Source: Bombyx mori | Lineage: Eukaryota; Arthropoda; Insecta; Lepidoptera; Bombycidae | DNA length: 64,000 bases | Direction: 5' to 3' | NCBI RefSeq assembly: GCF_030269925.1 | Contig: NC_085132.1 | Coordinates: forward strand, 3,618,501-3,682,500 | In this document: positions 18,401-25,887 of the stretch, piece after piece | Layout: every line of letters starts with the position of its first letter | Numbering within the stretch: position 1 is the stretch's first letter | Translations under genes and position numbers: made by a program | The notes under the pieces: generated by a model | Told to the model about the DNA's origin: nothing | Seen by the model: the letters and a program-made list of their open reading frames with translations, nothing else | The model's database searches: none

Positions 18401-20826
18401 TTGTTTATGTCAATAAAAAGCCGGTGTATCTCTTTTTATTGCTTTTTGGAAGTTTTGACGTCAACTCGATGAATAGCACATTGAGTCAATTTCCGCAGAT
18501 CTTTTATCTTGAAAAAAAAAACAGTCACTGCTGTGTGAGCCACAGTTTTATTCCAATGCCTCAATAATCGTGAACAACGATTATTGACGTTTAATACACA
18601 AAACAACACCCAATTTATATATTATACATCACAATAAACTATTAAAAAAACATTAAAATAAAACTTCAAATGACGCTTCACTCGGGTTGCTGCCAAAACT
18701 CTCTGATCATATATAATAAGAATAGAGTAATGGTAGGCCATTGAGATTTTTACTAATGGAATCATTAATATCTAAAAATAATTATATAAAGTATTAATTA
18801 TTATTACATTAAATGAATATTGAATTGAACAAAAATAAACTAAAAAGTCTGTGAATTATAACCATTAGCTATTTTTTTTTATTTGTTGTTCAAGTTACAG
18901 ACAACTCTTTCGTTTGGCAGCATATAGGTTTACTATAAGGCTGTATGGGCTAAGCCACGGAATAGATAAATAAGGTTGGAATGGTAATGTAGGCGGGGCA
19001 AGCGTGCCACAGTTATGATAGAACAAACATAACTCGACCGATTCTTTCATTCACCGCGTTTAGTGCGCTTCGGAATACTTGGGCGAACAGATCTCCGCTT
19101 TATAGTGCCGTGTTGTGCAATTATAACTTGTAAAACAAAAAATCAGACCTCAAGTATAGAGCGAGGAGGTATATCTTTCGATCGGTAAGTCGAAATTACC
19201 ATTTAATTACAATATTATTTGTCTAAAACATAAAAATATACTGAGCATTATGAAATTCCAAACATTAACAATATTATTGCAACAAGTTATAAATGACATA
19301 CATTGCGCGATGTGTACTCGCCCAATGAACGCAATGACCAAGTCAGATTCCAATGTACTACATGCATTGCGTTCTCTACACTTCAATCTTTGAAATTTCG
19401 GCCTTTGCCCTGATTGGCCGTTGCAGTTTGTCGATAGTGAGGTGACCATGTGGTGAAATAAAATCATCGACAGAATTCTCGACTATATTTACATTTGACA
19501 TGGATAATTTTTGCATTATTTTATATTTAATTAATGATACCTAGTATATTCTTAGTGAGACGTATTTTAAGTAAAATAAATATGTATTATTATTATTGAA
19601 TTATTATCATTGAATTAATGTGAAGGTATAATATAAAGGGACATGTAGACCTCTCATTTACGGGTATTTACTATATTGTATAAGACGTATTAAAATCTAA
19701 GTAAAATGCTATTTGACTTATGCAGTAAACTAAAAATTTTAGGTTTCCTAAAGAACCTAACGCCAGGGAACAATGGATTGACGTGACAGGTAGAGGAAAC
19801 TGGAGACAAAGACGAGTACTATTTGCTCTAAACATTTTACTGAAAATTATTTTACCATAAAAAAATCAGAATACACTTAGTTTTGAAAAATTCATTCGCA
19901 GTTAATAGCAAGCGCCAACTGCTTAACAAATACGTTTTATTCCAGGGACAGTGACTATTTGTAATTAATAAAAGTAAAATAGTTTTCATTTTCAATATTT
20001 ATTTCATGTTTCATTTTCTCCATTCATTCATCAGATAATTTATCGATAAAGAATATCGATTTTATCAAGCACTAGTGTGTATGAAAATTTTTATTGTCTT
20101 TTTGCGTGTGTGAGTGTGTATGCCTACAGGAGTTTTGTGCTAGTTTGCGAACGAATATCTGTCCTGAGATTTATGTGTGGGTGTTTTTGTTGTGTGCGAA
20201 ATACTTGTAATCACAGTATGTGTATGTGTAGAAATTAAAATAGTGGGGATGAAGCGGCGACACTGGTTCTCATACAAAATTAGAGCAAAGGCCTTTCCAA
20301 CCTTATTTATCTATTCCGTGGGCTAAGCCCTTTGCCTATTGGCGAATTTAAAAACTATGGCACTCAGTTTTGGGGTGTTATCAAATAAGTAATTTATTTT
20401 TTTGTTAAACAATGCCAGGGTGAAATAAATGTTGATACATAAACTAAACAACGTGAAAAAATAAGGCATAGTTTTTCAAGTACAAAAAGTTTAGACATAA
20501 AGTTGGCCCACTTTTGGGCATTCTCCTTTGTATATTATATGTTTATAGTTAATATATTTTGTCGAATATAATAACGTTCGATGCGAAATAAAGAGCTAAA
20601 TTACTGATTGAACTCCACAGGCGCGGCCGTCTCTAGCGACGCGGTCAGGAACTGCCTGCGTCTCCTGAGGCAATGGGGCGTCATAGAAATGTACACGGAC
20701 AACAAGGAACGGAAGATAAGGCTGAGGCCTCCCTACGACGACGCGCAGAAACTGAATGACATCTGCTCCCACATCTACAAGTTCAATGTCGACTCGCCTT
20801 TGCTCAGGGAGGAAAGCGCCACGTGA
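3300..20826 (+). CDS. mino: Mitochondrial-type glycerol-3-phosphate acyltransferase (GPAT1), 3' 13 exons
   Basis: Joining 13 exons (3300-3464, 4878-5080, 6002-6238, 7632-7724, 8112-8206, 9342-9577, 9748-9946, 13724-13899, 14465-14603, 15470-15672, 16580-16725, 17443-17588, 20621-20826) gives 747 codons and a TGA stop, with every junction in phase and every intron GT-AG. The enzyme family transfers an acyl group from acyl-CoA to sn-1 of glycerol-3-phosphate, the first step of glycerolipid synthesis, at the outer mitochondrial membrane. Motif I HRSHFD (window residues 167-172), motif II GAFYIRRR, motif III FFIEGGRTRTGK and motif IV LLVPVTLNYD are all visible. Stretches such as RVDFNQPISLKE resemble vertebrate GPAT1 rather than the peroxisomal DHAPAT. 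Vertebrate GPAT1 has about 60 more residues before motif I, so the N-terminus lies upstream. Motif III reads EGGR where vertebrates have EGTR. The symbol is the Drosophila ortholog's name. The assignment is from memory of the family. Confidence 0.93.
3504..3604 (-). mobile_element. Bm1-type SINE, truncated
   Basis: Only the A-rich 3' third is present, from ATTGCTTAGATAGGTGGACG to GCGCCACCCACC. It abuts a family B repeat in the same orientation, suggesting a composite. It lies at the start of GPAT intron 1. Confidence 0.8.
3605..3845 (-). repeat. Family B repeat joined to Bm1 fragment
   Basis: Carries AGCAAGAGCAGTGCTTCGCA and GATCCGGCGAGAAACTCAG. The direct junction with the Bm1 fragment shows the two families can occur as one unit. 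It lies in GPAT intron 1. A 96-codon + strand ORF across it is repeat-derived. Confidence 0.75.
3850..4870. other. GPAT intron 1 remainder
   Basis: AT-rich intron sequence without recognised repeats. An 81-codon ORF at 4133-4378 (begins MESQKSHTLKKEEKLL) has no family resemblance that I can see and is probably chance. Confidence 0.4.
4878..5080 (+). CDS. mino: GPAT1 exon 2
   Basis: Begins VQKDPAYIKAIEDTTEEELKK and ends SAMSYNILR, with the last Arg codon split 2+1 into exon 3. The acceptor is attccag and the donor GTATGT. The middle is acidic and rich in Lys, matching the linker before the catalytic domain in GPAT1 (the KKKAKRIL-like segment of the human protein). A repeat fragment of family B begins about 40 bp after the donor. 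Confidence 0.9.
5121..5215 (-). repeat. Family B repeat fragment
   Basis: GATCCGGCGAGAAATTCGG through TCGTCGAGCCCTTCGTC and the GACGGGTTCGACGGG part. It starts about 40 bp after the donor of GPAT exon 2. Confidence 0.7.
5552..5972. repeat. MITE-like repeat in GPAT intron 2
   Basis: Inverted relative of 54356-54722. Both have the near-terminal word AAGCTATTGCATAG and share GCGGGCTTTGAGCGCGGCGA and TATAGCGTGGTCTTATTTTA. Homology runs on to a CACATGTG plus T run, ending about 30 bp before the acceptor of exon 3. Confidence 0.65.
6002..6238 (+). CDS. mino: GPAT1 exon 3, acyltransferase motif I
   Basis: Encodes VVAWLTHKAIRR through DNMRIPFFG. It carries motif I, HRSHFD, in which the His and the Asp four residues later form the catalytic charge relay of glycerolipid acyltransferases. 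The exon is strikingly GC-rich compared with the AT-rich introns, and this opens long but meaningless ORFs in other frames. The donor is GG|GTACTA, which preserves the Gly codon completed in exon 4. A MITE-like repeat ends about 30 bp before the acceptor. Confidence 0.94.
6371..6482 (+). mobile_element. LINE 3' tail (family C)
   Basis: GTAGGCAGCGGCTTGGCTCT through CTGCCTACAAGGGCAATAAAA. The same tail follows LINE C-terminal coding sequence at 52140-52395, so this is a 5'-truncated LINE copy or a SINE sharing its tail. It lies in GPAT intron 3. Confidence 0.75.
6786..7030 (+). mobile_element. Bm1-type SINE
   Basis: Near-complete copy from GGTGGTAGGACCTCTTGGGA to CTAAGCAATAAAAAAAA. It lies in GPAT intron 3. 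Confidence 0.85.
7250..7610. repeat. Possible LINE/RTE-like repeat in GPAT intron 3
   Basis: Starts with CCATACTAATGTTATAAATGG, trimmed here to its recognisable core TACTAATGTTATAAATG, which is a common 5' motif of lepidopteran RTE-like SINEs and LINE tails. The right limit is uncertain. The rest of intron 3 shows nothing. Confidence 0.4.
7632..7724 (+). CDS. mino: GPAT1 exon 4, acyltransferase motif II
   Basis: Short 93-nt exon encoding WILRGCGAFYIRRRVDG followed by SEHNGDPVYKAAL. GAFYIRRR is motif II, whose arginines contact the glycerol-3-phosphate phosphate in this family. Both ends are split codons (Gly at the start, Arg at the end). The acceptor is gctccag and the donor GTAACC. Confidence 0.92.
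8112..8206 (+). CDS. mino: GPAT1 exon 5, acyltransferase motif III
   Basis: Encodes SYIINSLAANNNLEFFIEGG then RTRTGKPQPPK. This contains motif III (FFIEGGRTRTGK), part of the acceptor-substrate site. The human enzyme has EGTRSRSGK here. The donor is AAAG|GTACAC. An extreme GC-rich hairpin region lies about 45 bp downstream inside intron 5. Confidence 0.93.
8254..8290. other. GC-rich hairpin near GPAT exon 5 donor
   Basis: GCGGGGGGCG (8254-8263) and CGCCCCCCGC (8269-8278) form a perfect 10-bp stem with a 5-base loop. CCCCCCGCGGGGGG (8271-8284) is also a perfect palindrome, followed by GGGGAGGGG. It sits 48 bp after the donor in an otherwise AT-rich intron. Confidence 0.75.
8330..8575 (+). repeat. 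Family B repeat in GPAT intron 5
   Basis: CCCACTGAGTTTCTTGCCGG, GTAGATTCTGCGAAGCACTA and GGCTATCAGCATAGGTAGGG are all present. An 11-bp stretch of the CTTCTCAGTGGG segment is deleted. Confidence 0.8.
9342..9577 (+). CDS. mino: GPAT1 exon 6, acyltransferase motif IV
   Basis: Encodes AGILSVIMDAYLDGTIDDA, then motif IV LLVPVTLNYDKLVDG, then EQLGMPKQMETFWSALRG and SIRVDFNQPISLK. It closely follows the GPAT1 pattern (EQLGKPKK, WSVARG, VRVDFAQPFSLKE in vertebrates), which separates this from DHAPAT. The acceptor is cttttcag and the donor GTAAGG. It is followed by the shortest intron of the gene, 170 bp. Confidence 0.94.
9748..9946 (+). CDS. mino: GPAT1 exon 7
   Basis: Encodes ELVQSFKKYNHFKAPIEAPL through DHKMMVEAIGRHIVYG. 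It corresponds to the linker after the catalytic domain (SLKEYL onward) and the start of the segment before the first membrane span (human LANLAEHILFTAS). The last base is the first of a Glu codon completed in exon 8, 3.8 kb away. The acceptor is gttttcag and the donor GTTAGT. Confidence 0.9.
10932..12186 (+). mobile_element. Degenerate mariner (Tc1/mariner) element
   Basis: The element is about 1.25 kb, the usual mariner length. Its inverted ends share AGGGGTTAAAGTA.GAAATTGCCG, with TA on both sides (10930-10931 and 12187-12188). It is inserted inside the ACAGTAAGT transposon in GPAT intron 7. Its left end is AT-rich and slightly diverged in the outer two bases. Confidence 0.85.
11083..12069 (+). 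pseudogene. Mariner transposase pseudogene
   Basis: Starts at an ATG and ends FYRKGINDLSIRW. Mariner hallmarks are visible: FRRGTNAAVTARNIN, FGEGTANERTVRF, NEPRGRPPTHV, TSDEK, HDDARPH and LDLAPTDYHFF. Exactly 34 residues lie between the Asp of HDD and that of PTDYHF, the DD34D spacing of the family. It is dead: there is an early TAA after about 10 codons, a TAG after SQTT, further stops and at least one frameshift just after TSDEK where a Trp codon is damaged. The length, about 329 codons, is normal for the family (around 345). Confidence 0.85.
13485..13690 (-). mobile_element. LINE 3' tail like that at 62490-62800
   Basis: Shares TACATACTTGTTGAACGTCA, ACTAGCCTCCGTCCTGAGAA and GCGGGCATG with the 3' UTR of the LINE at the right edge, then ends in a GGATTGGATTGGAT-type run. 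It ends about 35 bp before the acceptor of GPAT exon 8. Confidence 0.75.
13724..13899 (+). CDS. mino: GPAT1 exon 8, first membrane-segment region
   Basis: Encodes EGAQATAVMCTNVVSYVLL followed by TEARGGAGVRRAVRARGAAL and a second part ending DPDRCLEHA. The hydrophobic stretch near the start aligns to the first outer-membrane span of GPAT1 (human SCAIMSTHIVACLLL). The exon is very GC-rich. The acceptor is gttccag. The donor is the weaker GTGCGT, chosen because it keeps phase with exon 9 and matches family alignment. Confidence 0.87.
14465..14603 (+). CDS. mino: GPAT1 exon 9
   Basis: Encodes LEMLGPLVQRERRTETLRP then TKSIAAELELSYYANTLVAH and YAAPAIV. This aligns to the human stretch ending FELNFYSNGVLHVFIMEAI, near the second membrane span. 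The acceptor is attacag and the donor is G|GTGAGT. The final G joins exon 10 to make Ala. Confidence 0.9.
14694..15063. repeat. Dispersed repeat D, copy 1
   Basis: Contains AAAAACTTTGTACCCCTTTT, TCAAATTGAGAATAGA and CGACTACTGCGGGACCTCTA. A second copy is at 37640-38076. It lies in GPAT intron 9, just left of the solo LTR. No coding capacity. Confidence 0.75.
15096..15455 (-). mobile_element. Solo LTR fragment, antisense, in GPAT intron 9
   Basis: This is an inverted relative of the repeat at 25888-26267. On the - strand it carries TATAAAAG (15293-15300 complement), then an initiator-like TCAGT about 29 bases later, and ends CGCGTAACA. Its 5' end lacks the TGTTACGCCG present in the other copy, so it is truncated or diverged at 15455, about 14 bp before the acceptor of GPAT exon 10. 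It is read as a retrotransposon LTR because of the TG...CA ends and embedded core promoter. No internal retroelement genes lie nearby. Confidence 0.6.
15470..15672 (+). CDS. mino: GPAT1 exon 10
   Basis: Encodes ATALESIVCRPDADGDTVRH then QELLGSALQLYEVLSEELIL and CAPCHTIHETLLRALDQLL. It aligns to the human AASLCYLLSNEGTISLPCQT region. The start completes the second membrane-associated segment. The acceptor (acattgcag) has a poor pyrimidine tract because an LTR ends about 14 bp upstream. The donor GTATCC runs straight into a LINE/SINE tail. Both flanks are therefore transposon-derived. Confidence 0.9.
15677..15790 (-). mobile_element. LINE 3' tail (family C) at GPAT exon 10 donor
   Basis: The T run begins about 4 bases after the GT of the exon 10 donor and leads into ATTGCCTTTGTAGGCAGACG through GAGCCAAGCCGCTGCC. 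It is 5'-truncated. Confidence 0.8.
16580..16725 (+). CDS. mino: GPAT1 exon 11
   Basis: Encodes RTDGLEEEKWSRRFAKAIDD then EEDDGYERPDPTLRIKYIIQ and KTPEAIAER, the last Arg split 2+1. The acidic DDEEDD stretch corresponds to the SDEEDEDSD acidic loop of vertebrate GPAT1. The acceptor is tattacag and the donor GTAGAT. A Bm1-type SINE starts about 65 bp downstream. Confidence 0.9.
16790..17032 (+). mobile_element. Bm1-type SINE in GPAT intron 11
   Basis: ACTGGTGGTAGGACCTCTTG through GTAAGCAATAAAAAAAG. One short deletion removes part of the CGGTTTGAAG region. Confidence 0.85.
17443..17588 (+). CDS. mino: GPAT1 exon 12
   Basis: Encodes RLLLTLRPLIESYSASCRHL then APGTVKSVVKATIDGLVHDY and TTNKMPYG. 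It matches the C-terminal LLGPLLEAYSSAA pattern of vertebrate GPAT1. The acceptor is gttcccag and the donor TACG|GTCAGT, with Gly completed in exon 13. It is followed by a 3-kb repeat-rich intron. Confidence 0.9.
17648..17742 (+). mobile_element. LINE 3' tail (family C), diverged
   Basis: GTAGGCAGCGACTTGGCTTT with a deletion of the CCCCTGG part, then TCCATGGGCGACGGTAATCA and a degenerate end. It starts 60 bp after the exon 12 donor. Confidence 0.65.
18332..20355. mobile_element. Long inverted-repeat element in GPAT intron 12, interrupted by a second insertion
   Basis: GTTTTTAAATTC(A/G)CCAATA near 18332 and, after an interruption, GGAATAGATAAATAAGGTTG near 18960 are matched by one uninterrupted inverted copy at 20297-20355. 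The left arm is split by the element at 18371-18946. About 1.3 kb of AT-rich DNA lies between the arms with no recognisable transposase. The outer limits and any target duplication are unclear. Confidence 0.6.
18371..18946. mobile_element. Nested about 576-bp insertion (possible Mutator-type MITE)
   Basis: The insert splits the left arm of the surrounding inverted repeat. Its ends are ATACAGCCT and the complement, and it is flanked by GAGCGTAGCC (18361-18370) and GGGCTAAGCC (18947-18956), 8 of 10 bases alike. A 9-10-bp duplication would suit Mutator-like elements, but this is an inference from diverged ends. A small perfect hairpin (CAATAATCGT and its complement) lies near 18562. Confidence 0.45.
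20621..20826 (+). CDS. mino: GPAT1 terminal coding exon 13
   Basis: Encodes AAVSSDAVRNCLRLLRQWG through NVDSPLLREESAT and ends in TGA. It fits the family C-terminus (vertebrate YCLVKNAVKMFKDIGVFKET). The acceptor is actccacag. The 3' UTR continues into a TTAA-flanked inverted-repeat element. Candidate AATAAA signals occur near 21620 inside that element, near 21790 and near 22260. Which one is used cannot be told from sequence. Confidence 0.92.
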
Positions 20827-20907
20827 TCTCGACCAGCTGACTGTAAACCTTTATCCGAATTAGGACAACTAAACTTGAAACGGAGTGGACCTGATGTGGT
20901 CTATTAA

Positions 20908-21693
20908 CACATTGACTGCCGTGTAGGTGACCTACGCGGCGCACTGAAGTAATTATATCGATTTCTGTTACTTAAGCGCTTGGATTGTTACGTAACTTTG
21001 CCTTCTTTTGTTTGATAATATATGTTTTAGTCTTTTAGGTCTTACAAAAATAGATTCATTGTCAGTATCATCGCATTCGTCTTTCCCAGAGTCTACTAGA
21101 TATTCCGGTTCCTTAGTAAAGTAATAGTTTAAAAAAACTAAAAAACACGCTTTACATAAAATTTAAAAAAATTTAAAAATAGAAAATAGATTTATATTGA
21201 AAATGGTGTAAAACATATATATATTTTATTGTAAAAAAAGCGTGGGGTGCTTTTTAAGATATTATTGAAATAATAATTCTTCTACTCATATCTGTCAGAA
21301 AAATATTTATAACTAATAACAAACACCATGCACCCCACGCTTTTTTTTTCAGTTTAAATTTATTTTCTATTTTTAGTTGAATTTTATATAAAGCGTGTTT
21401 TTTAGTTTTTTTAAACTATTATTTATTTTTCATTTTTTAGTTGAAATTCAATTTTTTCAATTTTTTTTTTTTTTTTTTTATATTGAATTGTCATCGGTCC
21501 TCGATAAATCTACAAACTTTGAATGAAATCTGGCCGTTTAAATTGGGTCGAAGTCGCGTCTAAAGGAATCAGTTACAAACATACATACAAGTGAAGCTAA
21601 TATAAAGCATGTAAAAAGAATAAAGAGAGAAATCGATATAATTACTTCAGTGCGCCGCGTAGGTCACCGGTGTCCTACACGGCAGTCAATGTG
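20908..21693. mobile_element. TTAA-flanked inverted-repeat element (piggyBac-type MITE)
   Basis: Flanked by TTAA on both sides (20904-20907, 21694-21697). The ends are inverted: CACATTGACTGCCGTGTAGG on the left and its complement on the right. The inverted homology then continues through TGACCTACGCGGCGCACTGA and ATTATATCGATTTC, with a 7-base insertion (ACACCGG) on the right arm. Inner arms around the words GCGTGGGGTGC and GCACCCCACGC are also inverted, so the 786-bp element can fold almost end to end. No transposase is seen. TTAA targeting is typical of piggyBac. It begins only 78 bp after the GPAT stop codon. Confidence 0.8.
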
Positions 21694-21868
21694 TTAAACA
21701 ATACTGATGGGTTTTTTTTTTCGTCATAAATCTTATACAACCAAAATTAGTGACTTATATGATTTAAAGTAAACCTGAAACTATGACGAATAAATAGGAC
21801 AATTCGCCGATATTTTTGCATTTAATTTACATTGGTGCTTATGTTTGTGCATTTGTGTGTGGTCATAA

Positions 21869-22005
21869 TGGGTTTTTATTTATTGCTTAGGTGGGGGACG
21901 AGCCCACTTGGTGTTAAGTGGTTGTTGGAGCCCATAGACATGTACAACGTAAATGCGCCACCCACTTTGAGATATAAGTTCTAAGGTCTCAGGTATAGTT
22001 TGAAT
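21869..22005 (-). mobile_element. Bm1-type SINE, truncated
   Basis: TTTATTTATTGCTTAGGTGG to AAGGTCTCAGGTATAGTTTG. The 5' half is missing. Confidence 0.8.
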
Positions 22006-22499
22006 GGCTAAAACGATTTGAACGTGATTTTCATTGGAGACATAATGAGGGTCGTGTGGGTTTTGGATTGTGAATATACCGATTTAATAAACTCTAAGCA
22101 ATAATTTATTTTTATCATTTAAAAACCGTTGATCGACTTACCTTCTATTATGTTTGAATCGTTTCTCCATTGTACTATAGTGACCTGGCGATAAATCAAA
22201 GGATATCGTTTCTGTATGGTAAACCACATTAGCTCCGCTATCGTTAATTGTAAAAATGTAAATAAATAAGGTTTTAATTACGTATGATATCTTAGTTCAC
22301 TTCATCTAGTGTAAATGGGACAGAACATTATTATGAACTTTAGATTTTCAATTGGAATGAGAAAATGTTGATCTTTTTGTACTTTACTGCTCATCAAAAT
22401 ACAATGAAAAGTAATAACGTTTTTGATGTGTTTGACAATAAAGAGCTTATGTTAGGTTAAATTTAAGGTCCTAAAGACTCTTCGATTGTGTGTTATGAT

Positions 22500-22976
22500 C
22501 AGTGGTCGGAGTAGGTAGATTGATTTTATATAATTGCGTCAAGATATTATAATATGGACATGCCATTTTATCCATAATGATTATTTTTTTAAATTAAAAA
22601 TAAATATTTTTAATCCTCATCGGATACAATTTCTATATTTATGAAATAAAGTAACAAAAAGCCCTGTCTAAGTTTTGTCTCATACTGACAAGCGTCATTT
22701 CTAATTCAACAGAAAGGGACAAAATGCGGTGTAACTATGCCAAGGCGTTTTTGAATAAAATAAAATACTGATTTCTTTCACCATTAGCTAGCACTGGTAG
22801 CGTAGATTAATATTATTAATACGTTTTTCACCTTAAACACAGATTCATGCTAATTTCAAAATTCCGGAACAAATATCACAATAGATATGAAGTTCCGGTA
22901 TTTTCGAAGCATATCCATATTATCCTCTACGTTTGAAGTCAACGACCTTAAATCAATCTACCTACTCCGACCTCTA
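22500..22976. mobile_element. hAT-type MITE with perfect 8-bp target duplication
   Basis: The left end CAGTGGTCGGAGTAGG and the complement of the right end TAGAGGTCGGAGTAGG match over about 25 bp, continuing TAGATTGATTT, and fit the hAT terminal pattern YARNG. GTTATGAT is repeated exactly at 22492-22499 and 22977-22984. It is 477 bp long with no coding capacity. The family name is not known to me. Confidence 0.85.
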
Positions 22977-22985
22977 GTTATGATC

Positions 22986-24300
22986 TACAATTTTTACATT
23001 TGACAATATTTTTTTTCTACAAGTTTCGTTGATATTTGAACTTTGTTCTAAACATTAGGTGTTTTTGGTCGATGTCAGCACGATTAGTACAAACATATTC
23101 AATGAGGGGCGAGAGTTTTTCTACTTTTGTCTCAAATAAGTAAAATCGCGTTTTTCGGACTCAAAACACAAAAATGCTTTTAATTCTATAATACGTAGTT
23201 CGTGTGGAAACCAGTTGAATTGTGACTTTAAAAATGTGATTTAGTTTTAAGTAACATAAGTTATTTTTTACTTTAAAATGTAAAGGGGAACTTGGAAAAA
23301 ATTGTAAATATAATAAGTCAAATAGAATTAAATATAAACGGACGCGAGTCTATGCATGTTTGTTTCTAAAATGTACCTAATTGTTTTATCTTTACGAGTA
23401 CTATTGACAATCAATATGAACCTCATCAGTAGATTCTTATTGATAAGCGCAATCGTTGACTTCAAACAATTGAATTTTTAAATGATTTAAGTTTATTCTA
23501 GTTTACAATTTTTTTCTGATGTTTCCTTTATAAACAAAATAATGGGCTTAGAGATATAATTCGGGAGTACAACCTATGTCTACTAGATTAAAAAATAAAT
23601 AATAATAAATAAACATATTTATGAATAGCATTTGCGTTATAACGTTAAGATTATTATTTTTTAAATTACGCACTTCGTACCAAAATATGCGATAGCTGAC
23701 GGTTAAATTATAAAAAATCAGTAAAATAAAATCCGAATAATCTGTAAACTATTTATTGGCAAGTTATTTTTGTTTATACACATAGTTTCAATTAATTTTC
23801 CGCCGACGCAGCTACATATACACCTATATTCATAGGTTATATCTGTGAATCGGTTTAAGCAATCTTCCTCTCGATTTGATTCGAATTTCACCGTTGTGCG
23901 GTGAGACTATTCGAACTTTGCTAATAGCAGATTCTAGCGACGTAAAACTTCGTCTAATAAGTCAAAAAAAAATGGAAAAGTAATTTTAAAAGATTGAAAG
24001 ATACGAAAAAATAAAGGGGAGATAATTAGAGCGTCTTTTCTTTATGTTGTTTCTTATTACAAAAACGTTCGTCAACTTACTCAATCGCCATGCGTTGCTC
24101 AATTTAAACTACATATTTTTAAGTTAATAAAAAATAGATTACTTGTATCAATCGTTAAAAAACAATATGAATTTGTAAATTAATTGTTACAGGGCTGTAT
24201 AGGATGTGATCTCAATGCTTACATTGAATTAAACGAATGACCCGAATCAGAATTTATTTTTATTTTGCCATCTTTAGGAAATATTTAGTCAGGCGCTGGC
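22986..24300. other. AT-rich intergenic stretch
   Basis: No genes or recognised repeats. Only simple AT-rich sequence and ORFs shorter than 60 codons are present. Confidence 0.5.
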
Positions 24301-24317
24301 TTAATTAAACTAGTTTT

Positions 24318-24569
24318 AACGGAGTACCTGCCGAGCTAAGGGTCGTGGGTTCGATTCCTACATCGGGCAAACATTTGTGTGATGAACAGCTTTGTTTGCT
24401 CTTCGTCTGAGTGATAAATATCTATGTTATGTTTTTTTTATTAAAACTATGTACTTCAGTTCCTGGATCCCATAGTACATGATATCCTAGGAGTCAAGTG
24501 ACCATCTCAAATATTAAGTGTATAATATATGCATGTGTGACTTGTCCCTGGTCATTAATATTTATTAAT
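24318..24569 (+). mobile_element. tRNA-derived SINE, degenerate
   Basis: A polymerase III B box GGGTTCGATTCC is at 24347-24358 with a weak A-box-like region before it, followed by the tail part GATCCCATAGTACATGATAT typical of lepidopteran tRNA-SINEs. It does not fold as a functional tRNA. Confidence 0.55.
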
Positions 24570-24577
24570 ACATATAT

Positions 24578-25033
24578 ATTTTTTAGGGATTTTATGACCT
24601 GGTAACTAAGACCTTTAAGTCATGTCTTACTTTAATTTATATTCTTAATAAGAAATAGTTAAATAATATTTTTATGAAAAATGTTAATATGGAGTGAAAT
24701 GAAATGAAACGAAATGAAAATGATTAATTTAAGACATTAATTGACTGGGATGAAATTACATGAAATTAGATGATATGGGATGAAATATATTCTGAGTAAA
24801 ATGGTGGTCATTTACTGTGATTTTTTTCAGTGGACTTTTTGGAGGATCCTGAAAAGTTACGTCCAGCGGCTTTGTTTAATTTTCCCACATTTGTGCACTT
24901 TCACAGATATTAAACAGTTAATAAACCACCCTTATTACACATTTAAACCTGAAGAAACACTAAATAGATAAAATAAAACAAATAACACAACTTCATTCTT
25001 CGCGTTCCCGCCAAAAAGTTTTATTTAATACCT
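24578..25033. repeat. Dispersed repeat E, copy 1
   Basis: Shares GGGATTTTATGACCTG, AAGTTACGTCCAGCGGCTTT and CGTTCCCGCCAAAAAGT with 30785-31144. ACATATAT lies on both sides (24570-24577, 25034-25041). That is a possible 8-bp target duplication but is AT-rich, so only suggestive. Confidence 0.6.
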
Positions 25034-25264
25034 ACATATATTTACAGATAATTAAAGTTTTTTTTTCATATTACCGTTAACCGACTGTAAATAGCGTGCG
25101 AGTAGTTTCAACAAATAGTTTGCTTTCATAAATTTCATTATTAAAATAATGGAGTTTAAATTAGTGAGTTGGTTTTGGACAGATAATTAAAATTAAACAA
25201 CAACAAACATTAAAATTAATGAGAATAACATAATCTTACTTAAATTATAAAATAAATGTGAAAG

Positions 25265-25630
25265 TTTGTAAAAATGTATGGATGTATGTTTATTACTCTT
25301 TCACGCAAAAGCTGCTGAATGGATTTTGATGAAACTTTTAAATAATATATCTTACACATCAGAAACACATAAGCTATAATTTATAATGAAATAGTGTGAA
25401 TTACCCAATATAGTATAAAGATAAGTGTCAAGTAAGTAGGAAAGAAATCTACAATCTGCGAGCTATTCAACCGTGCGCTGCAAAAACCGTTGGAGTTAGA
25501 ACGTATTTAATGTATAACTTATGAAATGGAATGGTATCTTAGGAAATATTTATCTTAAATAGTTCTACAAAATAGCGACGGCATATATCTATCTTTTATA
25601 TGTATTATCGCCAAAATAGTGAACCAAAAA
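25265..25630. repeat. SINE/LINE-like repeat
   Basis: TTACTCTTTCACGCAAAAGC and CTGAATGGATTTTGATGAAA belong to a widespread lepidopteran repeat type. The limits are uncertain. Confidence 0.45.
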
Positions 25631-25887
25631 TGCAATAAAAATTGATAATTCATTAACGCACATTTAGCCGTCAGAAATGATCCTTATATAAAATTAATAC
25701 TTTTATCGCATCTGGTAAATAAAATATACAAACTTTGTCTATTACACTTCATCATTTGAACAATTAATTGAATAGTTATGACTATAAACAAACGAGTGCG
25801 CCATATCATGAAAGATGAAGAATCAAAATTCAAAGCTCATAAATTACAGTTCCTGAAGTTACATTATAAATTTCTTCAGCATACTAC

